Assembly (NCBI GenBank): GCA_963848525.1
Contig: CAWKDZ010000001.1
Span: 682,001-746,000, forward strand
Direction of reading: 5' to 3'
Source: JACCTU01 sp963848525
GTDB taxonomy: Bacteria > Actinomycetota > Thermoleophilia > Gaiellales > Gaiellaceae
Length of the DNA: 64,000 nt
Below the pieces are notes generated by a model. The model did not search any database. It had not been told where the DNA came from and worked only from the letters and a program-made list of their open reading frames with translations. Below are positions 18,235-25,045 of this stretch, piece after piece. The position numbers and the translations under genes are program-made. Position 1 is the first letter of the stretch, and each line of letters opens with the position of its first letter.

Positions 18235-18263
18235 GCTATGGCAGCATAGCGTTTTTGCTATGC
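18235..18263. promoter_or_regulatory. Palindromic operator candidate upstream of the DUF2339 gene
   Basis: GCATAGC (18244-18250), a 6-nt spacer GTTTTT, and GCTATGC (18257-18263) form a perfect inverted repeat. A third half-site GCTATG at 18235-18240 pairs with CATAGC at 18245-18250. The cluster is AT-richer than its surroundings, sits 27 nt before the DUF2339 start and has no T-run, so an operator fits better than a terminator. The binding protein is unknown. Confidence 0.45.
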
Positions 18264-18272
18264 GTGTCAAGC

Positions 18273-19358
18273 CTACGCCAGGAGGTCGCGTCGGCGCTCG
18301 AGCGCTCGCAGCGCCGCCTCCACGTCACCCTCGTCGTTGTAGAAGTGGAACGAGAGGCGAACGCTGCGGTCGCGCCACGAGGCGACGACGCCCGCCCCCG
18401 CGAGCTCGTCGACGAGCCTCGGCGGGTCGCTCGACTCGACGCAGAGCAGCGCTCCCCGCCGGGCAGGCGTGACGACCGTGCCGCCGAGCTCGCGCACGCC
18501 CGCCTCCAGCGCCGCCGCCAGGCCGGCGACGTGCTCGGCGGTGCGCTCGACGCCCGCCTCGAGCACGAGCCGCAGGCCGGCGAGCCCCGCGTAGATGTTC
18601 GGCACCGGCGGCGTGCCCGACTGGAAGCGCGCGGCGGTCGGCGCCGGCGAGTAGTCGCGGTCGTCCATCGCGAAGACGTCCTCGTCGGCGAACCAGCCGG
18701 TCGCGGTCGGGCGGAGCTCGCCGATCAGCCCGCGCCGCACGAACAGGAACGCGAGCCCGGCCGACCCGAGCAGGTACTTGACCGTCCCGACGGCCACGGC
18801 GTCGGCGCCGAGCGTGTTCACGTCGAGCGGCACGGTGCCCGCCGACTGGTACGCGTCGAGCAGGACGAGCGCGCCGCGCTCGTGCGCGATCCGCACGATC
18901 TCCTCGACGGGAAGGCGCTCGCCGGTGCGGTAGCTGACGTGCGTGACCGAGACAATCAGCGTCTCCGCGTCGATCTCCCGCTCGAAGTCGCGCGTGTGCA
19001 CGACGCGAGCGCCGCGCGCCTCCTGTGCGTGCCAGATTTGCCCGACCGTGGGGAACTCGACCTCGGAGAGGACGACCTTCCGGCGGTCCCCGTCGAACCT
19101 GAGCCCGCTGGCGAGCGCGCTGACGGCCGCCGAGAGCGAGGTCGTGACGGCGATCTCGTCAGGCGTCGCGCCGACCAGCTCGGCGAACGCGGCGCGGGCC
19201 TCGTCCGTCTTCTCGACCCAGAGCTCCCAGGGTGAACCGAGCTCCTCCCAGTCGCGCAGGTACTGCGAGTACGCCTCGCGTACGTCGAGCGAGAGCGCGC
19301 CCTGCGAGCAGCTGTTCAGGTAGGTGAGCCGGGAGAGGATCGGAAAGCGACGACGCAC
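18273..19358 (-). CDS. Aminotransferase class V family PLP-dependent enzyme
   Basis: A 361-residue protein when started at GTG 19358 (V-R-R-R-F-P-I-L-S-R-L-T-Y-L-N-S-C). Fold-type I PLP enzyme: N-terminal YLNSCSQGALS, a D-A-Y-Q-S-A-G-T-V-P-L-D-V segment with the Asp and His/Gln positions that hold the cofactor, and the probable Schiff-base Lys in GTVKYLLGSAGLAF. The family includes kynureninases, cysteine desulfurases and isopenicillin epimerases; the pattern is nearer the kynureninase/epimerase side, but the substrate cannot be assigned. A methyltransferase gene starts divergently only 27 nt away. Confidence 0.88.
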   Translation of the reverse strand: MRRRFPILSRLTYLNSCSQGALSLDVREAYSQYLRDWEELGSPWELWVEKTDEARAAFAELVGATPDEIAVTTSLSAAVSALASGLRFDGDRRKVVLSEVEFPTVGQIWHAQEARGARVVHTRDFEREIDAETLIVSVTHVSYRTGERLPVEEIVRIAHERGALVLLDAYQSAGTVPLDVNTLGADAVAVGTVKYLLGSAGLAFLFVRRGLIGELRPTATGWFADEDVFAMDDRDYSPAPTAARFQSGTPPVPNIYAGLAGLRLVLEAGVERTAEHVAGLAAALEAGVRELGGTVVTPARRGALLCVESSDPPRLVDELAGAGVVASWRDRSVRLSFHFYNDEGDVEAALRALERRRDLLA

Positions 19359-19384
19359 AACCGCGATTTTGTAGTGTCGCCCGC

Positions 19385-20044
19385 ATGTGGGTCGACCCAC
19401 TCGAGCTCGCAACGGTGCGCGGGCTGGTCGATCTCGCCGGGAAGCGCGTGCTCGAGGTCGGCTGCGGCGACGGGCGCTTCACCTATCTCTACGCGCACGA
19501 CACGCAGTACGTGCTCGGCGTCGACCCCAAGCGAGACGAGATCCAGAGGGCTCGCCGGGACCGGCCGGCGGAGCTGGCGAAGCGCGTGCAGTTTCGCGTC
19601 GCGAAGACGATCTCGGCGCCACGTCGTCGATTCGACGTCGCGCTCTTTTCCTGGTCACTCTGATGACTCGAGCCGCAGGACGTCGTGAACGTCCTCCGCG
19701 ATACGCATCGAGCGCTGATTCCCGGCGCTGAGCTGCTCGACTTCCACCCGATCATCCCTCCCGTTCCGCGGATCGAGGCGGGTCCGACGATCGTCGGACT
19801 GCTCGACGAGCCCGACTTCCCCGACCAGCTTCGGGCCACCGAGGCAGGAATGGACGAGGCTGTGCGGCTGGGGCTCTTCACGCTCGTCACGGAGCAGACG
19901 CGGGAGCTCAGCGAGCACTACGACGACGCCGACGAGCTGATCGACGCGTGGGAGCTCGAGGGAGACCTCGAGCGGGCAGTGCTGGCGGCGACAGGGCCAC
20001 TCCGGGTCGCTGAGAAGGTCGTCTTCCGTCTCTACCGAACGCTC
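19385..20044 (+). pseudogene. Class I SAM-dependent methyltransferase with two consecutive in-frame TGA codons
   Basis: ATG 19385 opens a methyltransferase: motif I VLEVGCGDGRFT (residues 22-33), then GVDPKRDEI. Translation stops at tandem TGA codons 19661-19666, after F-S-W-S-L. The same frame resumes with L-E-P-Q-D-V-V-N-V-L-R-D-T-H-R-A-L-I-P-G-A, the normal continuation of the fold, and remains protein-like to about Y-R-T-L at 20044, so no frameshift is needed. The positions may be Cys-Cys in relatives (from memory, unverified). A hairpin, GGACGT/ACGTCC, lies at 19678-19694. Options are decay, error or selenocysteine recoding. Past 20044 the frame stays open but is antisense to the MOSC gene. 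Confidence 0.6.
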
Positions 20045-20815
20045 GGAAGCTGGCACGACGGCATCGCCGACGCGAACGCGACCCGGCGTGACGACCTCGC
20101 CGTAGACGCCGAAGTCGAGCGCCTTCTGCCCGCGCACCCCGCGGTACTGCTTGATCACGCGCAGCGTGTCGAGGTCACGCTCGCCGGTGTCGGGGTTCTT
20201 CGTCGTGATCGCGCAGCGGGCGACCTGCTCGACGACGCGCACGACGGCGTCGCCGAGCGCGACCTCGCGCCCCACCCACTCGTCCTCCTCGTGCGGCTTG
20301 ACGCCGGCGACGCCGATCAGCATCCGGAAGCGGCGCGCGTCCGCCGAGTCGACGCCCGCCTGCCGCGCGAGCTCGTCGACGGATTCGTCGGCGACGACCG
20401 AGACCGCGCCGTTCGACCTGTCGACCGCGCGGCCGGGGTCGTCCGTGCGGACGAGCCGAAGCTGCCGCCCGGTGTACTCCGAGAGCGCGAGCGCCCACGG
20501 CCCTTCGACCAGCCGGCCGGGCTCCGCGCGGTTGTAGAACCAGGTCGAGTGCTCGTCCCCGAGCAGCACCGGCCCCTCGACGACCTCGCCGTCCGGGAAC
20601 GTCAGCCGCAGCGTGTCCGTGCCGGGATCCCACTCCGGCACGACCGCGAACAGCGACCGCTGCAGCCGCGTCAGACCGTTGACGAAGCGCCCCCGTTCGT
20701 CGACCAGGTGGAAGCGGCGGTTCTCGAGCGCGCCGAACGGCTCGAGCGTCAGCTCGTCGCGGCGCGTCAGCGCGAGCCCTTTCACCACTGCGACGGAGAG
20801 CCACGAGACGCGCAC
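19655..20815 (-). CDS. MOSC domain-containing protein, with an unusual C-terminal run-on
   Basis: From ATG 20815 the first ~250 residues are a MOSC protein: N-terminal beta-barrel (V-K-G-L-A-L-T-R-R-D-E-L-T-L-E-P-F-G) and a MOSC core with the conserved Cys in VEQVARCAITTKNPDTGERD and a final V-T-P-G-R-V-R-V-G-D. MOSC domains carry sulfur or bind molybdenum cofactor through this Cys. Homology should end near 20065, but no stop occurs until 19655; the extra ~135 residues are antisense to the methyltransferase and are probably not native. The metallophosphoesterase gene lies 9 nt upstream in the same direction. Confidence 0.8.
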   Translation of the reverse strand: MRVSWLSVAVVKGLALTRRDELTLEPFGALENRRFHLVDERGRFVNGLTRLQRSLFAVVPEWDPGTDTLRLTFPDGEVVEGPVLLGDEHSTWFYNRAEPGRLVEGPWALALSEYTGRQLRLVRTDDPGRAVDRSNGAVSVVADESVDELARQAGVDSADARRFRMLIGVAGVKPHEEDEWVGREVALGDAVVRVVEQVARCAITTKNPDTGERDLDTLRVIKQYRGVRGQKALDFGVYGEVVTPGRVRVGDAVVPASERSVETEDDLLSDPEWPCRRQHCPLEVSLELPRVDQLVGVVVVLAELPRLLRDEREEPQPHSLVHSCLGGPKLVGEVGLVEQSDDRRTRLDPRNGRDDRVEVEQLSAGNQRSMRIAEDVHDVLRLESSE

Positions 20816-20824
20816 TCCGTGAGC

Positions 20825-21592
20825 CTACGTTCCGGCGATGCCCTCCACCTCGACCTCCGTGTGGCCGCGCGTGACGACCTCGAGGTCGAAGACGTAGAAG
20901 TCGCGGCCGGTCACGTGCACGGCGACGTTGTAGACCGGCACGTCCCCGATCCGCCCCTGGAAGCTGCCTGCGTGCGCGTGCCCGTGCAGCACGACGTCGG
21001 GCCGGTACTCCTGGATCGGGTTCGCGAGCCGCGAGCTGCCGAGGAACGCCTGGATGCCGAGCGGCTCGCCCTCGAGCGTGTCGAGGATCGGCGCGTAGTG
21101 GAGCAGCACGATCCGCAGCGAGCAGTGCGACACGCGTCGCAGGCCGCGCCCGAGCGCCCGCGCTTCCTCGGTCGTCTCGGCGTAGACCTGGCGGAGCAGC
21201 GGCTCGCCGAAGTCGGGTAGCGCGGAGCCGGGGAAGCCTCCGACGAACCCCTTCGTCCCCACGACGCCGACCTCGATCCCGCGGATCTCGCAGACGGCCG
21301 AGTCCCGGACGAGCACGCGCATGCCGGCGCGTCGCAGGATCTCGGCGATCTCGTCGTGCTGCCCGAGGTGGTGGTCGTGGTTGCCGAGGACGGCGAAGAC
21401 CGGGACGTCGAGCGGCCGACACGCGGCCGCGAGCACCTCCGCCTCTGCGGGCTCACCGTCCGCCGTGAGGTCGCCGGCTAGCAGGATCACGTCCGCCTCG
21501 ACCGCGGCCTGCTCGAACGCCTCGCGCAGCTTGTCGGCGTGGCCTTCGGTCGAGTGGATGTCCGCGGCGGCAGCGATCTTCAGCGACTGCAT
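20825..21592 (-). CDS. Metallophosphoesterase (calcineurin-like)
   Basis: A 255-residue protein with the calcineurin-like phosphoesterase metal-site motifs in order: Asp11/His13 (AADIHS), Asp41 (AGDLT), Asn71-His72 (GNHDHH), a His in IVLLHYAPI and GHAHAG near residue 205. These hold two metals and hydrolyse phosphoesters; the substrate could be a nucleotide, a phosphoprotein or a lipid. No signal peptide is present. It is upstream of, and probably co-transcribed with, the MOSC gene. Confidence 0.9.
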   Translation of the reverse strand: MQSLKIAAAADIHSTEGHADKLREAFEQAAVEADVILLAGDLTADGEPAEAEVLAAACRPLDVPVFAVLGNHDHHLGQHDEIAEILRRAGMRVLVRDSAVCEIRGIEVGVVGTKGFVGGFPGSALPDFGEPLLRQVYAETTEEARALGRGLRRVSHCSLRIVLLHYAPILDTLEGEPLGIQAFLGSSRLANPIQEYRPDVVLHGHAHAGSFQGRIGDVPVYNVAVHVTGRDFYVFDLEVVTRGHTEVEVEGIAGT

Positions 21593-21647
21593 CCGGGTTG
21601 TTCTACCCAGGTTTCCGGCAAACGGACCATCGGGTACCGCTGGACCA

Positions 21648-22226
21648 ATGCCCCGTCGTCAGGTAGAGGTCGACAAGCTGGTCGAAGCGATGAAGCGCGC
21701 CGCCGCTGCGCTGCGCGACGCCGACATCCGCTTCGCGCTCACCGGCGGGCTCGCCTGCTGGGCGCGCGGCGGCCCTGCGACCGACCACGACGTCGACCTG
21801 CTCGTCAAGCCCGAGGACGCCGAGGCCGCGCTCGAGGCTTGCGTCAACGCCGGCATGCGCGCCGAGCGGCCGCCCGAGGACTGGCTGCTGAAGGCGTACC
21901 ACGAGGACACGCAGGTCGACCTGATCTTCTGTCCTTCCGGCGGGCCGGTGACGGACGAGCTGCTCGACCGCGCCGACGAGCGTGAGGTGATGGCGATGCG
22001 GCTTCCCGTCACGTCGCTCGAGGACGTGCTCGCGACCAAGCTGCTCTCCCTGACCGAGCAGGAGCCCGACTACGGCGACGTGCTCGAGATCGCGCGCACG
22101 CTGCGCGAGCAGATCAGGTGGGACGAGGTCCGCGAACGGACGAACGGCTCACCGTTCGCGAAGGCGTTCTTCACGCTGATCGACGAGCTCGGAATCCTCC
22201 CCGAACACGCTCGTCGGGCCGCTTAG
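21648..22226 (+). CDS. Nucleotidyltransferase family protein
   Basis: A 192-residue protein from ATG 21648. The N-terminal half carries the polymerase-beta-like nucleotidyltransferase signature F-A-L-T-G-G-L-A-C-W-A-R-G-G-P-A-T-D-H-D-V-D-L-L-V with the DxD metal pair, and a third acidic residue in TQVDLIFCP. The C-terminal half is helical (SLEDVLATKLLSLTEQEPDY). This type (DUF6036/AbiEii-like fold) is sometimes the toxin of a toxin-antitoxin pair, but no small partner gene is adjacent, so a stand-alone enzyme is more likely. The 3' end overlaps the convergent M55 gene by 4 nt. Confidence 0.82.
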   Translation: MPRRQVEVDKLVEAMKRAAAALRDADIRFALTGGLACWARGGPATDHDVDLLVKPEDAEAALEACVNAGMRAERPPEDWLLKAYHEDTQVDLIFCPSGGPVTDELLDRADEREVMAMRLPVTSLEDVLATKLLSLTEQEPDYGDVLEIARTLREQIRWDEVRERTNGSPFAKAFFTLIDELGILPEHARRAA

Positions 22227-23032
22227 AAATAGAACTGGCGCCACGCGGTCCACCAGTCGTCGGCGCGCGAGACGATCGTGCGCGGGTCGACGATCTCGAC
22301 TCCCTGGCGGTAGCGCAGCTTCTGCACGTCGCGGGGCTGCGCGTACTGGACTCGGATCTCGCTCGGGCGGCCCGGGTCCCACGGCGCAACGGCTTCGAGG
22401 TTCGCGAGCGCGCGCTTGGCGCCGTCCTCGATCAGCTCGCGCGCGCGGACCGGCGGGATGTTCCGCGCGCTGAAGCGGCCGAGCCCGCGCTTGACCGCGA
22501 CCGTGACGAGCCCGTCGCCGAGCAGCTCGCGCCCCTCGTCGCAGACCGCGTCGTCGCCGGTGACCATCAGCACGGGGCAGCCGAAGTGGCCGCACAGCGC
22601 CGCGTTGATCCCCGTCTCGCCGACGAGCGTGTCGTTGAACCAGAGGTTCTGCCAGTTCGTGCCCGAGACGGTGTGGCTGAGGACGCCGAGCTCGGTTCCG
22701 GCTCGCGCGTGCATGCCGACGAACAGTGCGGCGTCGCAGCCCGCTTCGAGGAACTCGGTGTACTCCGTCCACTCGTCCTGCACGACCCACTCGCAATCCG
22801 GGTCGAGCTGGTCGGGGATGAGCGAGTTGAACGTCCACCCCTTCCCCGCGCCGTGGCAGTCCATGACGACGATCTCCGTCGCGCCCGCGGCCTTGGCGCC
22901 GCGCACCGCCGCGTTGATCTCCTCGGTATAGAGCTTCCGGCCCTCCTCGTAGAGCGGCTCGCCGCCGGTCGTCTGCTCCCACTTGACGATGCCGGAGACG
23001 CCTTCCATGTCGCTGATGATGTGGACGCGCAC
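22223..23032 (-). CDS. M55 family metallopeptidase (D-aminopeptidase DppA-like)
   Basis: A 269-residue protein opening MRVHIISDMEGVSGIVKWEQ, the signature of DppA-type peptidases, with zinc ligands Asp8 and Glu10. Further metal-site motifs are VVMDCHGAG, LFVGMHARAG and VGETGINAALCGHFGCPV. The family releases D-amino acids from peptides and forms decamers. The whole length matches the family. A dehydrogenase gene begins 21 nt away on the other strand, so both promoters share a very short region. Confidence 0.9.
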   Translation of the reverse strand: MRVHIISDMEGVSGIVKWEQTTGGEPLYEEGRKLYTEEINAAVRGAKAAGATEIVVMDCHGAGKGWTFNSLIPDQLDPDCEWVVQDEWTEYTEFLEAGCDAALFVGMHARAGTELGVLSHTVSGTNWQNLWFNDTLVGETGINAALCGHFGCPVLMVTGDDAVCDEGRELLGDGLVTVAVKRGLGRFSARNIPPVRARELIEDGAKRALANLEAVAPWDPGRPSEIRVQYAQPRDVQKLRYRQGVEIVDPRTIVSRADDWWTAWRQFYF

Positions 23033-23052
23033 GGGGCGCTAGCGTAGTCGCC

Positions 23053-23814
23053 GTGGACGCGGGCCTCGCCGGGAAGCGCGTGCTCGTGCTGGGCGGCTCG
23101 GGCGGGATCGGCGCGGCGTGCGCTCGCGCGTTCATGGCCGAGGGAGCGCGCGTCGCGGTGCACTACCACCGCGGGCGCGAACGCGCGGCGGACGTCGGCG
23201 GCGAGGTCGCGCTCGAGGCCGACCTGACCGACGAAGCGCAGGTCGAGCGGCTGTTCTTGCAGACGCGCGAAGCGCTCGGGGGAATCGACGTCTGCGCGTT
23301 CGTTGCCGGGTTCTGGCCGAGGGAGCCCGAGCCCGTGTGGGAGCTCGGGCTCGAGCGCTGGGAAGCGACGCTGCGCGTCAACCTGACCGCGCCCTTCCTC
23401 GCGGCCCGGGCGTTCGCGCGCGACGTCGAGCGAAACGGCGGCGGCTCCCTCGTGCTGATCTCGTCGACCGCGGGCCTCTTCGGCGAGGCCGACCACGCCG
23501 ACTACGCCGCAGCGAAGGCAGGCCTCCACGGGCTGCTGCTCTCGCTCAAGAACGAGCTCGTCCGCCTGGCGCCGAACGCGCGCGTCAACGTCGTCGCGCC
23601 CGGCTGGACGGAGTCGCCGCTCACGCGCGGGCTCGTCGAGCCCGAGCAGGTTCGCCGCGTCTCGCGCACGATGGCGCTCCGCAAGGTCGCGCAGCCCGAG
23701 GATGTCGCCGCCCAGGTCGTCGTCCTCGCCTCCGACGTGCTCTCGGGCCACGTGACGGGCCAGATCGTCACGGTCGCCGGCGGCATGGAAGGCCGCACAG
23801 TCCACGCCGATTAG
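23053..23814 (+). CDS. SDR family NAD(P)-dependent oxidoreductase
   Basis: A 253-residue classical short-chain dehydrogenase from GTG 23053. NAD(P) site GGSGGIG at 14-20, structural Asn110 in RVNLTAPF, catalytic Ser137/138 (LISSTAG), Tyr151 and Lys155 (YAAAK), and a C-terminal GHVTGQIVTVAGGM. The overall pattern resembles FabG-like 3-oxoacyl reductases, but the substrate is not evident. It is followed after 4 nt by a GNAT gene on the same strand, suggesting an operon. Confidence 0.9.
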   Translation: MDAGLAGKRVLVLGGSGGIGAACARAFMAEGARVAVHYHRGRERAADVGGEVALEADLTDEAQVERLFLQTREALGGIDVCAFVAGFWPREPEPVWELGLERWEATLRVNLTAPFLAARAFARDVERNGGGSLVLISSTAGLFGEADHADYAAAKAGLHGLLLSLKNELVRLAPNARVNVVAPGWTESPLTRGLVEPEQVRRVSRTMALRKVAQPEDVAAQVVVLASDVLSGHVTGQIVTVAGGMEGRTVHAD

Positions 23815-23818
23815 CGCA

Positions 23819-24649
23819 GTGCGACTCACGCCGGAGATCATCACCGGGATGCAACAGCTTGCCCTCGAGCAGCGGCGGCTGCTCGGTCCACGCGCGCAGT
23901 GGCACGTCGGCGACGTCGCGTGGGGGCTGCGCCAGCACGAGGGGCGCGAGCCGGAGTGGACGTTCCGGCTCTGGCGCGACAGCGGCGATCGCGTCGTCGC
24001 CTGGTCGTGGCTGAAGGGCGACCGCGGCCTCCTCGAGTACGACCTCCATCCCGAGCACCGGCACTTGTTCGACGAGGTCCTCGACGAGCCGGACGCGAAG
24101 GAAGCAGTCGCGTTCGAGGACGACGAGGAGGCGCGCGCCGTCCTCGCCCGCCACGGGTTCACGAAGCCCGGCCGCGCGATCCACTTCAACCACCGCGAGG
24201 TACCGGACGCACCGACCCCGCCGCCGTTGCCGGACGGCTTCCGGTACCGCACGGTCGAGCCGGAGGACCTCGCCGAGCGCGTCGCGATCCACCGCGACGT
24301 CTGGGAGCCGTCACGCGTCACCGAGTCGAGCTACCGCAACGTCATGGCCGAGTGGCCGTACCGCGGCTCGCTCGACTGCGTCGTCGAGGCGCCTGACGGA
24401 CGCTTCGCCTCGTATGTGCTGGTCTGGCCCGACGACGAGAACGGCGTCGGGCTGTTCGAGCCGGTCGGGACGCGCGCGGAGTTCCGGCGCCGCGGCCTCG
24501 GTGCCGCCGTCTGCACGTTCGGCCTGCAGCGTCTGCACGAGGAGGGCATGCGGCGCGCCGTCGTCGGCTGCGACACCGATCCCGCCTGCGCGCTCTACGA
24601 GTCGATCGGCTTTCGCCGCAGCTGGACGATCACCTCGTACGCACGATGA
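23819..24649 (+). CDS. GNAT family N-acetyltransferase (two-domain)
   Basis: A 276-residue protein from GTG 23819. The C-terminal half is a clear GNAT domain with acetyl-CoA motif A V-G-T-R-A-E-F-R-R-R-G-L-G-A-A-V and final C-A-L-Y-E-S-I-G-F-R-R-S. The N-terminal half (W-S-W-L-K-G-D-R-G-L-L-E-Y-D-L) looks like a degenerate second GNAT fold. The acceptor substrate is unknown. It is downstream of the SDR gene by 4 nt and is followed by a strong hairpin. Confidence 0.87.
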   Translation: MRLTPEIITGMQQLALEQRRLLGPRAQWHVGDVAWGLRQHEGREPEWTFRLWRDSGDRVVAWSWLKGDRGLLEYDLHPEHRHLFDEVLDEPDAKEAVAFEDDEEARAVLARHGFTKPGRAIHFNHREVPDAPTPPPLPDGFRYRTVEPEDLAERVAIHRDVWEPSRVTESSYRNVMAEWPYRGSLDCVVEAPDGRFASYVLVWPDDENGVGLFEPVGTRAEFRRRGLGAAVCTFGLQRLHEEGMRRAVVGCDTDPACALYESIGFRRSWTITSYAR

Positions 24650-24670
24650 GCCGGCTGAGCCCCTGAACGA

Positions 24671-24694
24671 AAGCGGCGCGTCGCCGCGCCGCTT
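24671..24694 (+). terminator. Hairpin terminator after the SDR-GNAT pair
   Basis: Perfect 10-bp stem AAGCGGCGCG / CGCGCCGCTT with loop TCGC, 21 nt after the GNAT stop. It has no U-tract on the plus strand, as is common in high-GC actinobacteria. Confidence 0.65.
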
Positions 24695-24768
24695 CGATGC
24701 TCAATCCGGCCGCAGGATGATTGCCGTCAGTCCCCGACCAAGGAAGAGCAGACCACGTATCGACAAGC

Positions 24769-24946
24769 ACGGCATCACCCTTTAGGGCTAGCTCCACCGG
24801 GTGGCCGCGGCGTGCCGTTCCCCCCAATGCAGAAGGCGAGCCGCCGCCCGGCCCGCCTCTGCACTCCCGAAGGAGAGGGTTCCCGGAGGCTCTCGCCGCT
24901 GAGAGCCGCCGGAGCTTGTGGGAGGGCCCCCGCCGCATCGGGGCCC
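24769..24946 (+). promoter_or_regulatory. Structured 5' leader of the homocysteine methyltransferase/MTHFR gene
   Basis: The 396-nt gap 24650-25045 holds a terminator and then this stretch with four consecutive predicted stems: 24769-24818 (ACGGCA/TGCCGT enclosing TCACCC/GGGTGG), 24829-24862 (GCAGAAGGCG/CGCCTCTGC with one bulge), 24888-24907 (GGCTCTC/GAGAGCC) and 24924-24946 (GGGCCCC/GGGGCCC). About 100 nt then remain before the ATG at 25046. A riboswitch or attenuator for a methionine gene is plausible. I could not match it to SAM-I, SAM-IV, SAH, cobalamin or TPP consensus motifs by eye. Confidence 0.4.
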
Positions 24947-25045
24947 ATCACCGTTACTGGCGGAGTATCACCCGGCGGTCGGCGCTTGATCCATCACCCG
25001 ATCGGGGTTGACCGTCGCGCTTCACCGGCGGCTACGCTCGCCCTC

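Noticed and set aside
21648..22226. Toxin of an AbiE-like toxin-antitoxin pair
   Set aside because: The nucleotidyltransferase fold fits, but there is no small antitoxin gene on either side; neighbours are an M55 peptidase and a phosphoesterase.
24769..24946. SAM-I, SAM-IV, cobalamin or TPP riboswitch
   Set aside because: A CTGAGA occurs near 24899 but the remaining TPP core is absent, and no B12 box or SAM-type core motif could be found by eye. It was kept only as an unclassified structured leader.
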